From positions 75,974,715 through 76,038,714 of the forward strand of contig CM077646.1 in the NCBI GenBank assembly GCA_039707465.1: a stretch of 64,000 nucleotides of DNA. The letters run 5' to 3'. This document shows positions 36,290 through 49,500 of the stretch, piece by piece (within the stretch, counting starts at the first letter, position 1; the number at the start of each line of letters is the position of its first letter). The position numbers and the translations under genes are program-made. Below the pieces are notes generated by a model. That model searched no databases. It worked only from the letters and a program-made list of their open reading frames with translations, and was not told where the DNA came from. This stretch comes from Rhabdophis nuchalis (lineage: Eukaryota; Chordata; Lepidosauria; Squamata; Natricidae).

Positions 36290-36745
36290 TTAAATGCTAA
36301 GCCATGCGTCAGCCTCCGCTTTGCTGCTTGCTTCGGCTGCCATTGAAAAGGGGAGGGAGGGGCTTTGGTATTTGGGAATGGGACTGTATGGTGCAGGAGG
36401 GCGATTTGGAGAAGGGAGTATGTTCTTACCATCTACTTCGCATACCACTGGCTGGGGCCATGCGTTGTTCAAGGCCAACGGTCTTGCATGCCAACCTGAT
36501 GATGCTCCTGGAGATGCTACCCACATGACACCTAAGGGGATTGCGCATTGGACAATGGGGTGAGATTTATAGGGGGGGAGGGGACTGGACGCATATTGAT
36601 ATGTATGATTTCGCGCGCTTGGGTCTCAGACCTTGCTTTACCTCTCTGCTATCTTCATAACCAGTAAAAGTACTCTTAATTCTTTCAAATGGAGTTGAGT
36701 GGTTTCTTTCTTGGTTATCGTTAGAGGCAGACCGGACACCATGAT
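36290..36745. repeat. Possible solo LTR
   Basis: Unique-looking block with a TATA-like GATTTATAGG (about 36566), then GGGTCTCAGACCTTGCTTTACC. It ends TTGGTTATCGTTAGAGGCAGACCGG, the style of an LTR R-U5 end. No paired copy or clear duplication. Short open frames here show no homology. Confidence 0.35.
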
Positions 36746-37273
36746 TTTAATTAGGGATTAATGATTAAGAGAAGAAATTAATCGAAGCAACTTGTCATGA
36801 ATTCTATTCTTCTACAATAAATATTTGGTGCAGAAAGTAAAGATAAAATACACATTATCAGTTTTTCTTCAGGCAAAAAAGTATTAATTGGTTGAACATT
36901 AGGAAGAATAGTCATATTCTTCTTAAATTATTAACTTTATTGCCAGGTGGGAAAGGACCCATGTTACTAAAACAACCCATATTACTTAAATTTGAGTTGT
37001 GAGGCACAACACATGTAAAATGCAATGTTTATAAAGCGGCTTAACATTTTAATGTAAAATAATTATATGGCATTCATTATGGTTATATACATATAGGTCA
37101 AAGCCTGGGAGTTCTTTGTGCTCTTGCTTATTAACTCCATATAAACACAAAACTGCTGTATGTTTAAAATCATTTAAGTAAGATTTTTATAGGAGCAGCT
37201 ATTAAACACATGTTGATGTATCTGAATCACTGTCAATTAAAATGCAACCCAGGTAGCCAGGAAATTCAAATAT

Positions 37274-37279
37274 TTTATT
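37274..37279 (-). terminator. CCDC66: CCDC66 candidate polyadenylation signal AATAAA
   Basis: TTTATT on + (AATAAA on -) about 210 bases after the CCDC66 stop. The 37260-37489 stretch would be the 3' UTR. It is AT-rich, so the call rests on position alone. Confidence 0.45.
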
Positions 37280-37489
37280 TTTCATGCTAAATACTCACAT
37301 AAAATTTAAATTAGGTATACAAATATTGTGTAAACAAGTCACATTATTATACTGTTTCATGTGAAATAAAATTCTTCATTACTGAAAGTTTCTCCTAAAT
37401 ATACAAAAGCCATATTCTACAAACGTGGTTCATAATTACAGTATAAAGTGCCAACACAGCAAAACATCCATTCATCATAGCTGAAATTC

Positions 37490-37576
37490 TTAATGCGGTG
37501 AAATAAAGTTTTCTTCTTGAGACATAAGACTTGGAATAAGGCATGTCTCTAGTTCTTTCTGCTTCTGGAGGAGCCC
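37490..37576 (-). CDS. CCDC66: CCDC66 terminal coding exon (29 codons with stop)
   Basis: Minus-strand acceptor TTTATCTTTCCAG, phase 0, reading [20 protein letters not shown] then EENFISPH and TAA. This matches the conserved CCDC66 C-terminus. The longest open frame over this stretch is in another phase and is a shadow. An intron of 10,214 bases full of LINEs separates it from the exon at 47791. Confidence 0.88.
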   Translation of the reverse strand, partial: GLLQKQKELETCLIPSLMSQEENFISPH

Positions 37577-40500
37577 CTGGAAAGATAAATGAATATGTTT
37601 TTACAAAACACTGAACAATTTTAAACAGCAATCAACCTACAGTAGGTAGCTGTAGTAGTAAAGTTACCCCAGAAAAGAGTTATGCTAAACAGATTTTAAA
37701 ATATTTGCTTTGTTAGGAAGTAAATTCTTCAGTCATGTAGAAAATGAAGGCAATGAAATTTAAAGATCAGGTGCTTTTCCTGGAAGATAAAATTGCTCCT
37801 ATGTTTAATTATCTCTTGGTACCCGTAACAAAGTAGATTGCATATTTCTGTACAAATATTTAATGTAACAACTTTTGATCAAGATCCCTTCACACTGCAA
37901 GTTTAATTACAGAGCCTAAATGAACAAGAGAATTTCTCTCTCTGAGGCAACGGCCATTTAGATTTCAGGTGGAATAGCTACTGTCATTCAGGATTCTGAC
38001 AGCATTTAGGAGACTGCGTTGCAGTTAACGCCCTGTTAATATTGAGCTCTAGAGGCAGATTGGGACTGCTCTACTATAACAGCATTCCAACCTGGTATGT
38101 TGATACCTATTGATTTCCTCAGTCAATGGTAGAATTTCTCAGACTTAAAAGTGCTGAGAGATTTTAATATGCCTTCCTTGATGGAAATGGGTCAGAGGCT
38201 GCCTAAGAGGTCATTGCCCCCATGACAAACATAGATATGAATCTTTTCATTGACAGCTTGACACATGGAAGACTACAACACCTAACATTTTTCATTTGAG
38301 GAGATATGTGATATGATCTAAGACTAAGATTACCTGTCCTTGTCATAATTGGAACATGCTCTGATTGCTTTGGAACTGACTGGTGCTACCAACTTTCACA
38401 AGGAGATCCCATTTGATCAGTTTTCTCTAGGCATTTAAGGAATTTCCTGATTTTTTAAAGAGTGATTGATGATCTTCCCAAAGCTCTAATGGGCAGTCCA
38501 GCTGATTTCATTTGCTCACCGGAAAAAAGGCCTTAGTGGCCTTGTCCTAAGTGGCCTCTCCGAGCTCTCCAGTCCAAGGGAACTCTAGGTGATGAAGCAG
38601 CAGAGGAAACCCAGAAGGATGCTGGTGGAAAATTAATCACACCAAGCAGGAAAAGCTCAGGTTTCAGCCTAAATATTGATGAGCTGTTGTTACTACATCT
38701 GCAGAATTGTACCCAGCAACCCCTTTAAAGATCCCACTGAGTGAACATAGTGAGCAAGAAAAGGGAGGCTAGGAGGAATTTTCTAGACATCTGGAAGATA
38801 AGGTCACTTAGATCTGCTGAGAATTTTGTCTCAGCTGGACAGATCCCATAGAGAGATGATGAACATATCTTGCAAGGTTATCTGGGAGAACTTTTAAGCA
38901 GATGACTTCTAAGAAAATTCTATGCAAATGTAGACTACCTACATCTGGATCCCCATTCTCCCTGGTTGGTGAGATCTTCCAATAAGATGATACAAATGTA
39001 AGACTAGAGGTTGGTCATGAATCCTTTCTACTGCAAGACTAATTGCATTTTTCCATCTTTCCTGGCACACTTTTTGCCATGGATATCATCTAGGACAGGG
39101 GTGTGAAACTCGTGCCATAAAGTGATGTATTGCGACTCCCCCCCCCTTCGCTAAACTGGGCATGGGCGTGGCCAGAGTGTGGCACATCTGGGCCACAGGC
39201 TTGACACCCTGATCAAGGATATTCAACGATGGAGTTAAGGATTCAATTAGAGATTAGGATGGGACCATGGCTTTATGTGTTATGTGAATACAGCTGTTAC
39301 AAATTTAGATATTTCAAAGTTTAGAATATTAATAACCTTTAAAATGCAACAACTAGACATTTCCAAAGAAATACGAAAGATGACATTAGATTCAATAATA
39401 AAGAACGGTTAGGCAAACTGAAATGGTCATCTCAAGTGGAAATATGGGATTGGTTTCACAAATTTTCTTTCCATCTCGTTATGATCTTGAATAAAAAAGA
39501 AACTATAAATATGTTCTCCACCTTTAGCTCTCCCAGTTTTGCATCACAAATTGGTATGAGTTCCTAATCTTAAAACCCAATTGCAGGTAAATTCAATGAA
39601 GAAAAAATGGAGGTCAAACTAGGTTAACGAAAAGGTTTGTGAAGATTTGAAAACATAAAAATAGGAGTATTAAAGAGGATATAAAAGTAATTCCATTGAT
39701 CCATCCATCCATCTCACCTTATTTTCTTTTGAGGAAAGCATTGCAAAATACAGAGGGACTAGGTGAAGATTGGTAATCCACTCTATTTTTTCTACACTGC
39801 GTGAAAATAAGATGATTTACAAATATAGACCTGAAACAATAGAAATATGAATAGGCGATGGAGACCTGGACATAAATATGTAGTCTATTCCTTCAAAAAA
39901 AAAATCTACATGAAAAGCCTGAGCAGCTTTAATGAATGGATGCCATCAAAATAGCTAAAACAACCTTTGGATGGTACAATCACTGTAACAGCAACTAAGA
40001 CTATTTCTACCATGCTTCAATCTAATGTATACAGAAAACGGAAACATCTGAAATAAATAAATCACACCATTTCTGGAAAGTATGTAACAGAAGCAGCTTC
40101 AGATGTATTAGTTGCTGCCTTCTGCTCTGGATTTATGATGGCAAGTAGAAATGAATAACATTTCCACTTGCCATTATAAATGGGTATTCTGAAAGGCACT
40201 GCAAGTTGCAGATGACTACAGGGGGTTATATTTATTAGAATATAAATAGGCTGATGCTATGCGTATCAGCTGCCCTGCCCGAGCTCCTCGATGTGATAGC
40301 TGGTGTGGCGGTTGTTATCCCCAGGCTAATAGACATGGGGGATTTCAACCTGCCATCGATAGGCGAAACATCTGAGGTGGCCCAGGAGTTCATGGCTTCC
40401 ATGACAGCCATGGACCTGACCCAACTAATTCACGACCCTACTCACACCGGTGGACACACGCTAGACTTAGTTTTTGTCTCCGGCCAGTGGACGAATGATC

Positions 40501-43500
40501 TTGGATTAGGGGAACTAGTCATCACACCCGTCATGGACAGATCATTCTCTCCTTCGGCTTGACTTCCCAACCGCTACACCCCACCGCGGGGAGGCGGAAC
40601 CAGATATAACGAGATGGTTCCGCCCCAGGCGCCTGATGGACCCGAGAGGTTCCAGACGGAGCTTGGGCAAATACCTGAGACCCTGACCTGCGACTCGACT
40701 GAGGATTTAGTGGCCACTTGGAATAGTGCGGCCACGGGGGCCCTGGATCGGGTCGTGCCCTTGTGGCCTCTCACTCGGCGCCGTTCTACCTTGGCTCCTT
40801 GGTTTTCTGAGGAGCTGGAGGGTGATGAAGCACCGGAAGAGATGCCTAGAGAGCATTTGGAGGTCCACTCGATCCAAATCTGACCGAACACGGGTAAGGT
40901 CCCATTTACGGACCTACCTTGTGGCGATAAGAGCGGCGAAACATACTTATCTCTCCGCTCTTATTGCATTCGCAGATAACCGCCCTGCCGCCCTGTTCAG
41001 AGTGACCCGCTCCCTCCTTCAACAGAGGTCGCGAGAAGCTCCGCTGCAGGGCCATGCAGAGGAGTTTGGATGTTATCTGCAGGATAAAATCGCTCAGATC
41101 CGGGACGAACTGGTCTCCAATGAGGTTAGCCTGGACGGGTGGGTGGAGGCAGGTCTTGAGACCGTTTTATGGGAAGAGTTCGACCTTGTGACTCCAGATG
41201 ACATGGACAGGTTGCTGGGGCGACTGAATGCTACCACATGTTTATTGGACCCGTGTCCCTCCTGGCTTGTACTGGCCTCCCGGGAGGTGACACAAGGCTG
41301 GCTCCAGGAAATAGTGAACGCTTCTTTGAGTGAGGGGTCTCGACCGGCCATCTTGAAAGAGGCAGTGGTGAGGCCCCTCCTCAAGAAGCCTTCCCTGGAC
41401 CTAGCGGTGTTAGTAAATTATCATCCGGTCTCCAACCTTCCCTTCTTGGCGAAGGTTGTTGAGAGTGTGGAGGCATGACAATTCCCTCAGCACCTGGAGG
41501 AAACTGTCTATCTAGATCCGCGCCAGTCCGGTTTCTGACCAGGGTACAGCACAGAGACGGTATTGGTCGCGTTGGTGGCTGATCTCTGGAGGGCTCGGGA
41601 TAGAGGTCATTCCTCTATCCTGGTCCTATTAGACCTTTCAGCGGCTTTCGATACCATCGACCATGGTATTCCCAGCGGCTAGGGGGGTTGGGGCTGGGAG
41701 GCACTGTTCTGCGGTGGTTCTCCTCCTACTTCTCTGGCTGGTCGCAATTCGTGTTGGCAGGGGGCCAGAGGTCGACGTTGAGGCCCCTGACATGCGGGAT
41801 GCCTCAGGCATCGGTCCTCTCGCCCCTCCTGTTCAACACCTATATGAAGCCGCTGGGTGAGATCATCTGTGGTTTTGGGGTAGAGTTCCATCAATACGCT
41901 GATGATACTCAGCTGTACATCTCTACCCCTGACCACCCCAACGATGCCGTTGAAGTAATGTCCCGGTGTTTGGAGGCCGTGCGGGCCTGGATGGGATAGA
42001 ACAAGCTTCGACTCAACCCGTCCAAGACCAAGTGGCTGTGGTTTCCGGTGTCACGATATAGCCAGTTGGTACCATCTCTGACTATCGGGGGGCGAGTCAT
42101 TAGCCCCCGTGGAACAGGCTCACAACTTAGGCGTCCCCCTGGACTCTCGGCTGTCCTTGGATGACCATGTGACAGCCGTGACCAGGGGGGCCTTCTATCA
42201 GGTTTACCTGATACGCCAGTTGCGGCCCTTTCTAGATCGTGATGTCCTATGCACGGTCACTCAAGCCCTCATCATTTCCCGCCTGGACGACTGTAATGCT
42301 CTCTACATGGGGCTCCCCTTGAGGTGCACCCGGAGGCTCCAGCTAGTACAGAATGCGGCTGCGCAGGGGATTATGGGAGTCTCTCGATACTCCCATGTAA
42401 CACCTCTCCTGCGCGAGCTGCACTGGCTGCCTGTGGCTTTTTGGGTGCGCTTCAAGGTGCTAGTAACCATCTTCAAAGCGCTCCATGGCTTGGGACCTGG
42501 ATATTTGCGGGACCGCCTCCTACCACATACCTCCCTCTGACCTGTTCGCTCCCACAGAGAGGGCCTCCTCAGGGTGCCGTCTGCTGGACAATGCCGGCTG
42601 GCGACCCCCAGGGGGAGAGCCCTCTCTGTGGCAGGCCCTGCCCTCTGGAACGACCTGCCCCCCGACCTTTGTACCATCACAGACCTACAACTCTTCCGCC
42701 GGACCTTAAAAACATATCTATTTCATGCGGCTGGCCTATTTATTATTTATTATTTTATTTTTCGAATTTATACCCCGCCCTTCTCCTTGTTAGGACCCAG
42801 GGCGGCGCACAGGCATTATTAAAAACCATTACAAAACAATACAAACTCTTAAAAGCATATTAAATTAACCTAAAACCCGTGCTAAAACCCTTTAAAACCC
42901 TAAAAAATTAAAATTTATAAATATAGTCAGAAACGGGGGGCTACGCTAGGACGGCTTGTTAGAATAGGTACGTCTTAAGGCGTTGGCAGAAGAGGCGGAG
43001 GTCCGAGATAGTGCGAAGGTTGGGAAGTAGGTCGTTCCAGAGGGCCGGGCCCGCCACAGAGAAGGCCCTTCCCCTGGGTGTTGCCAACCGGCATTGCCCG
43101 GCCGACGGCACCCTGAGAAGGCCCTCTCTGTGGGAGCGGATCGGACGAAGGGATGTATGGGGCAGAAGGTGGTCTCGTATATAGCTAGGCCCCGAGCCAT
43201 GGAGCGATTTGAAGATGGTCGTCAACACCTTGAAGCGCACTCGAAAGGCCACAGGCAGCCAGTGCAGCTCGCGCAGGAGAGGTGTTATGTGGGCATGCCT
43301 TGGGGCACCCATAATCTCCCGCGCGGCCACGTTCTGAACTAGCTGTAGCTTTCGAGTGCACCTCAAGGGGAGCCCCATGTAGAGAGCGTTACAGTAATCC
43401 AGCCGAGAAGTCACAAGCGCTTAAGTGACTGTGCGAAGGTCCCCCCGGTCCAGTAAGGGGCGCAACTGGCATATCAGGCGAATCTGATAAAACGCCCTCC

Positions 43501-46500
43501 TGGCCACGGCTGCCACATGGTCCTCCATGGACAGCCGGATGTCCAGGAGGACACCCGAGTTGCGCGCCCTCTCCATGGGGGCTAGTTGTTTGCCCCCAAT
43601 GGCCAGTGTTGGACTTATCTGGCTGAACCGGGGAGCCGGAAACCACAGCCACTCGGTCTTGGACGGGTTGAGCTTGAGTTTGTTACTACCCATCCAGATC
43701 CGTACGGCCTCCAGACACCGGGACAGCACCTCGACGGCATCGTTGGGGTGGTTTGGGGTGGATATGTACAACTGGGTGTCGGCAGCGTACAGATAGTATT
43801 CCACCCCAAAGCCACGGATGATCTCGCCCAGCGGCTTCATATAGGTGTTGAACAGAAGGGGAGAGAGGACCGACCCCTGAGGAACCCCACATGTGAGGGG
43901 CCTCGGGGACGACCTCTGCCCTCCTGCCAACGCCCATTGCGACCGACCAGAGAGGTAGGACGAGAACCACCGTAAAACAGTACCTCTCAGCCCCAACCCC
44001 CCCCCAATCGGTGCAATAAGATACCATGGTCGATGGTATCAAAAGCCGCTGAGAGGTCTAATAGGACTAGGATAGAGGAACAACCTCTATCCCGCGCCCT
44101 CCAGAGATCATCAACCAACGCGACCAATGCCGTCTCAGTGCTGTGTCCGGGTCGGAAGCCGGACTGGCGCGGGTCTAGATAATCAACTTCCTCCAGGTGT
44201 CGAGGAAACTGTTGGGCCACCACACTCTCAACAACCTTCACTAAAAAGTGAAGGTTGGAGACGGGACGATAGTTTTCTAATAATGCTGGGTCCAGGGATG
44301 GCTTCTTGAGGAGGGGCCTCACCACCGCCTCTTTCAAGACGGTAGGCAAGGACCCCTCGCTCAGAGATGAATTCACAATGCCCTGGAGCCAGCCTCGTGT
44401 CACCTCCCAGGATGCCAGTACAAGCCAAGAGGGGCACGGGTCCAATAAACATGTGGTGGCTCTAAGGTTCCTCCGCAACCTATCCATATCCTCGGTAGTA
44501 ACAAAATCAAACTCCTCCCATGGTGTTATCTCAAGACCAGCACCGGACAAATCGACTGGATCACTTTCAGTGGAGGGCAGCTCGTTCCGAATCTGAGTGA
44601 TTTTGTCCTGCAGAAACTCTCCAAATTCCTCTGCTCGACCCTGCAAAGGGGCTTTCCGTGGCCTCAGGTGAAGGAGGGAGCGGGTCACCCCAAACAGGGC
44701 GGCAGGGCGGTTTTCCGCGGATGCGATAAGGGTGGCACAATACTCACGTTTGGCCACCCTTAACACCACTAAGTAAGTCCTAATATGGTCTCTCACTAGT
44801 GTTCGGTCAGCTTCGAATCGAGAAGATCTCCACCTACTCTCAGGGCGTCTCTTGTGGCGTTTCATCTCCCGAAGCTCCTCGGTAAACCAAGGGGCCTGGG
44901 TGACTCGACACCGCATGAGAGGCCGCAAGGGCGCGACTCGGTCCAAGGCCTCCGTGGCCGCACTATACCATGCGGCCACTAGGTCCTCAGTCGAGTCGCG
45001 GGGCAGGGACACAGGTATTGGTCGGAACCAACTTGATGTTTCCGGTTCCGCCTCCCCGCGGTGGGGTGTGACGGTTGGAAAGTCCATCTGAAGGAGAGAG
45101 TGATCTGTCCATGACAAGGGTGAGATGACTAAATCCCGTTCCGAGATCACTTCTCCACTGTCCAGAGACAAAAATCAGATCCAGCGTGTGCCCCCCCTCG
45201 TGAGTGGGGCCCTGAACTACTTGGGTCAGGTCCATGGCCGTCATGGAAGCCATGAACTCCCGAGCAGCCTCGGATGTTTCGCCCGCCGACGGCAGGTTAA
45301 AGTCCCCCATGACTAACAGTCTGGGGGTCTCCACCGCCATCGCGGCGATCACCTCGAGTAGCTCGGGCAGGGCTGCTGTTACATAGCAGGGAGCCAGGTA
45401 TACAATCAGCAAGCCCAACTGCCTCCCTAGGCCCCACTTCACGAAGAGGGACTCACAGCCGGTCATCTGAGGCACAGTGGTCTCCCTCGGCTCCAGACTT
45501 TCCTTAACAATAACCGCCACCCCACCCCACCCCTGCTTAGGGCCCTAGGCTGATGAAATGCACGGTAGCCTGGTGGGCACATTTCCACGAGGGGTAAACC
45601 CCCCTCGGGGCCCAACCAGGTTTCCGTGATTCCCACCAGGTCCGGGTCCCCCTCTGACACAAGGTCATTTATGAGGGGGGCTTTGTTCACCACGGACCTG
45701 GCGTTACAGAACATCAGCCTAGGGCCCTGGCTCTGTAGTCCCTGACCGCCTAACCCACAAGTGGAGAACAGGGGGTTGGGGCAAGCGATCGCCCGTAACC
45801 AGCAACCACGAGCCCCTGATCCACGATGGACATCCTGTCTCCCACCGCCCCTGCCCCTCCCCACGACCAACCGAATGGGACGGCCCTCAATAGAGATGAC
45901 CCCTGATCCCCCCTCCCTGGTGGACCCCTCCTTTATCCTACTTCCGCCAGCTGGCCCTATATCTTGACCCCCCTTTGACTGAATAAGCCCTCCCCCCACC
46001 CGAGCCCCTTAAAAGCTGAATTAAAAGACCCCCTAAAAAACCCCTCAATTTCCTTTTCCGCCATCTCTCAAGATTAAGAAATCCGTCATCAAGGTGGGCC
46101 CTCGTTAGAGCGGAGGGTCAAACCTGCGAGAGGGGGGACTCTCGCAGGGCGCGGAGGTCAGCTGCCGAATAAATAGCAAGTTCATAGTTCCGGAGAGGAG
46201 AGCTGCCTTAAAAAAATGTCCACAGCCCATAGTCATAATTAGGCCTAGCATAGTTTTTAACGATATAGTCCCAATTTTATAACAATTCTATAATTTTTAT
46301 CTGCTTTTAACCATACGTTTTTAGCACAGATTTAGTATTTAATCTATTTTTAATTTTTATATTGTCATTGTGTTTTACTACTTTTTATTCCTCTGTGCAC
46401 CGCCCTGAGTCTTTCGGGAGATAGGGCGGTATATAAGTGTAAATAAAGTAAATAAAATAAAATAAATAAGAAGAGTAATGGAAGATTACTCTTAAAAAGA

Positions 46501-49500
46501 TTAATGATAGTTATTAATTAAAACATAATACTGACATTGGAAGAATATCTGAAGAACAGTGAAGAAGATGCACTGAACCTAGCACACCATGAAGTCTTAC
46601 TGCATACTGGAGAGGCCAAACTGGCCTACAAAAAAGACCAAACGAAGAATAGGAAAGAGACATGGCAAAGCAAAGTATTTACAAGTCCCTACATTAAATA
46701 AAAATAACAGGTAAAGCAGATGACAACACCTGGAAACACCATCAGACAAGAACATCTGCCTATCCAAAGTCCTTGGAAAGGACTTGATAGGTGGATAAAA
46801 AGGCCATGTCCAGTCTAAATATCTGGCTGACTGCAATGAACTATAAGAATAGTGATATTCTCCTAAATTAAGGGACACATAATGTATCATTTTGAATATT
46901 AGAAATATCACCTTTATTATGCAAATATTTTTCAACATTAAAAACAGAAACAATGTTTAAAATGGAAATTACTGGACATATTAAACATTTAGAAAGCATA
47001 AAAAGTTGCATGTATACTGTAATGTAAGAACTTTTAAAGTAGAAGACATTATTATAGTTCTATTCCTGCAAAATGTCAGAAACACTTAAGTTTTTTCCTG
47101 GGACTTGACTGTTACATTAATCAACAAAAGAGGCAAGAGGATTGTGACTGATGGAAAACTGGGAGAGCTAAAGGTGAAGAACATATTTATAGTTTCTTTT
47201 TTTTATTCAAGAAGACTTAACTCATAACAGGGAAGGAATTTCTACCAGTTTTGGGAACAAGGAAACTGCATAGTTTTATTTGTAAGTATGTAACACAAAA
47301 GGGATTTCTTTAATAAATGGAGATCAATTTTAAAAATTCAACCCCACTAATAGTAGAAGAATTGTTGTGAATATAGTGTCTGTTTCCTAGTAAAAAATGC
47401 TATGGAATTCAATCTCCTCTCAGCTATGAATAATTTCTGCAGTTTGAGAGCTAGAAATATGATTATAAATAAAAATTGGAACAGTTCTGTTATGTTCAGT
47501 AGTTTGAAGCAATTTTCCTTCCACTTTGTATTACTCTAAATATTTCATACTTTTATGAAAACTTCAGAAAAGTTAATCAGAAGCAACATATATGAATTAT
47601 GTAGAAGCTTCCATGCAAACAATATTATAATAACTGATTAATGAATTTTTTTGTCTTTTTTACAAGATGGAAACATTGCAATCTTAAGAGTGAAAAATGT
47701 AACACAAATGATCAATGGTAAACAATGCAATATCAGTGGACTTTATATAAAAGTCAACAGCAAGTTTACTACACCAAAGTCAATTATTACCTCTCGCAGC
47801 TCTGAAAGTCCTTTGAGTATGGCTTGCTGCCTGTCTCTCACCATATTAGGATTAAAAAGAGGATCCCTTATGTGATCAGAGCTAAAAACCTGCCGTGGTT
47901 TATGGTAAGTATCTAAAGATAAATATAGATACAATTAATTATACTGTAAACAGTGTCATTTTTTAATATTGTGCATGAATAAATTATAATGTCTTAGCTT
48001 GAAATTTGTGTGGAAGAGAATGCATGTATATAGCCTTCTAAAGAATTTAGTTTACCTTTAGCCAATATCAAAAAAAGTTTCATAGAAGCAGTATTCTACA
48101 TGTACTGATAGAACAGCAATAACAATATCACTTGGACTTATATACCACTTCAGAGTGCTTTAAAGCACTCTCTTAACATGTTTACAGAGTCCACATATTG
48201 CCCCCGACAATCTGGGTCCTCATTATACTAACCTCAGAAAGATGGAAGGCTGAGTTACCCTTCAGCCAGTCAGGATTGAACTCCTGGCAGTGGGCAGAGT
48301 TAGCCTGCAATAGTGAATTTTAACCATTATGCCACCAGGGCTCAACATGAGATCTATGTGGTTAACTGTTAGTAACCCCATGGATAAATTTCCTCATTGA
48401 ACATCTGCTTACAGATATATATTTATGTTTAGATTGTTAGGTTTAAAATTAATGATTTTCTCTTAAACTAATATTTCATTTTGTTCAGTACTGAATTAAA
48501 ACAGCACTGCAGAACAAAGCAGTACATTAAAAACTTTATTCAATAACCATAAGCATTTCTTGAACTCTCTACTGCAGTACCGTTCAGCTCTTGGTATTGT
48601 GGCTCATGCGTGGAGGGCCTAGTCAAGGGTGCATCTGGATCAAGGTAATATATTTCATTTGTTCGCACATAAGGAACAAAATGAGCTGAAGGAGGCCTTT
48701 CAGCTTCAGCAGTTGGAAGAGGCCTTTCATTCCGATGCTGATCTGTAGAAATACTCTTTGGGCTTCCATTTTTGCTGTTATGAACTGGGAAATCAGAGGT
48801 CTTTAGTTGTTGGTGTAGTCTGTTTTTAACTGCTGGAACAGGTGGAGAGTCAGATCTGTTTAAAACAAACAATCAAGCTGCAGAAAATAATCTCAACCAG
48901 AGCTTTCGTCATTTTATCAATCAACTATTAATTTCCGCTTATATTTAAATGCAGTCTTGAAAATGCAGATCTTCTTCCACACGAACAGTCTTTATTTTGT
49001 TTCTGGGCAATCCAAAAGAGCTATGAGTAAAGATGTTGTTTGATATTTGATATAACAAACAACTCATGTACATTTGATTTCTCAGTGCAATTTTCCCCCA
49101 ACAGGAATAGCTAAAACTTGGGAATTTATGCTAATTTTACTTTTAAATACAATGTCATAAAATTTGAGAACTTGATTACATGTAAACACAGACACAAAAC
49201 CAATACTTTACTAGAGAAAGACATGCTAATACCAACCTTTGGTCAAATAATTTTTTTGAGAATTGTTCTTCCTAAAATAAGACCAAAATGAACAAAGTTA
49301 TTTTCACCACACTGTATTTCATAATGAACCCTTATTTTACGTTCTGAAATTGATCTACTTGTTTTATTTGATCTTACCCTCATTTTTAGCACTCTGCTAG
49401 TAGCTATGCTGCAGGCAAGGAGATGAATAAATTCACATGTATTTATACTAAATGTATTCTTGGGAGCCTGGGACAAACCAGGTCTCTACAGGCAGTACAG

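Larger units (their letters stand above)
42739..46241 (-). mobile_element. Near full-length L2/CR1-like LINE inserted in another LINE
   Basis: Antisense 3' terminus at 42745-42815 (ATACCCCGCCCTTCTCC, GGGCGGCGCACAGG). Then C-terminal domain (42959-43414), RT (43421-44042), linker and RT N-terminal half (43987-45171), endonuclease (44987-45520 and 45463-45999), and a longer 5' region to 46241. GGCCTA at 42733-42738 and 46242-46247 flanks it. It is about 3.5 kb with few breaks. RT motif C here reads YAADTQLY, not YADD. Confidence 0.88.

Noticed and set aside
36294..36563. Overlapping open frames on both strands
   Set aside because: No homology; they lie in a possible LTR, and GC content explains the openness.
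37395..37631. 78-codon open frame on the - strand
   Set aside because: Wrong frame; the real signal is the CCDC66 terminal exon ([12 protein letters not shown]...) within it.
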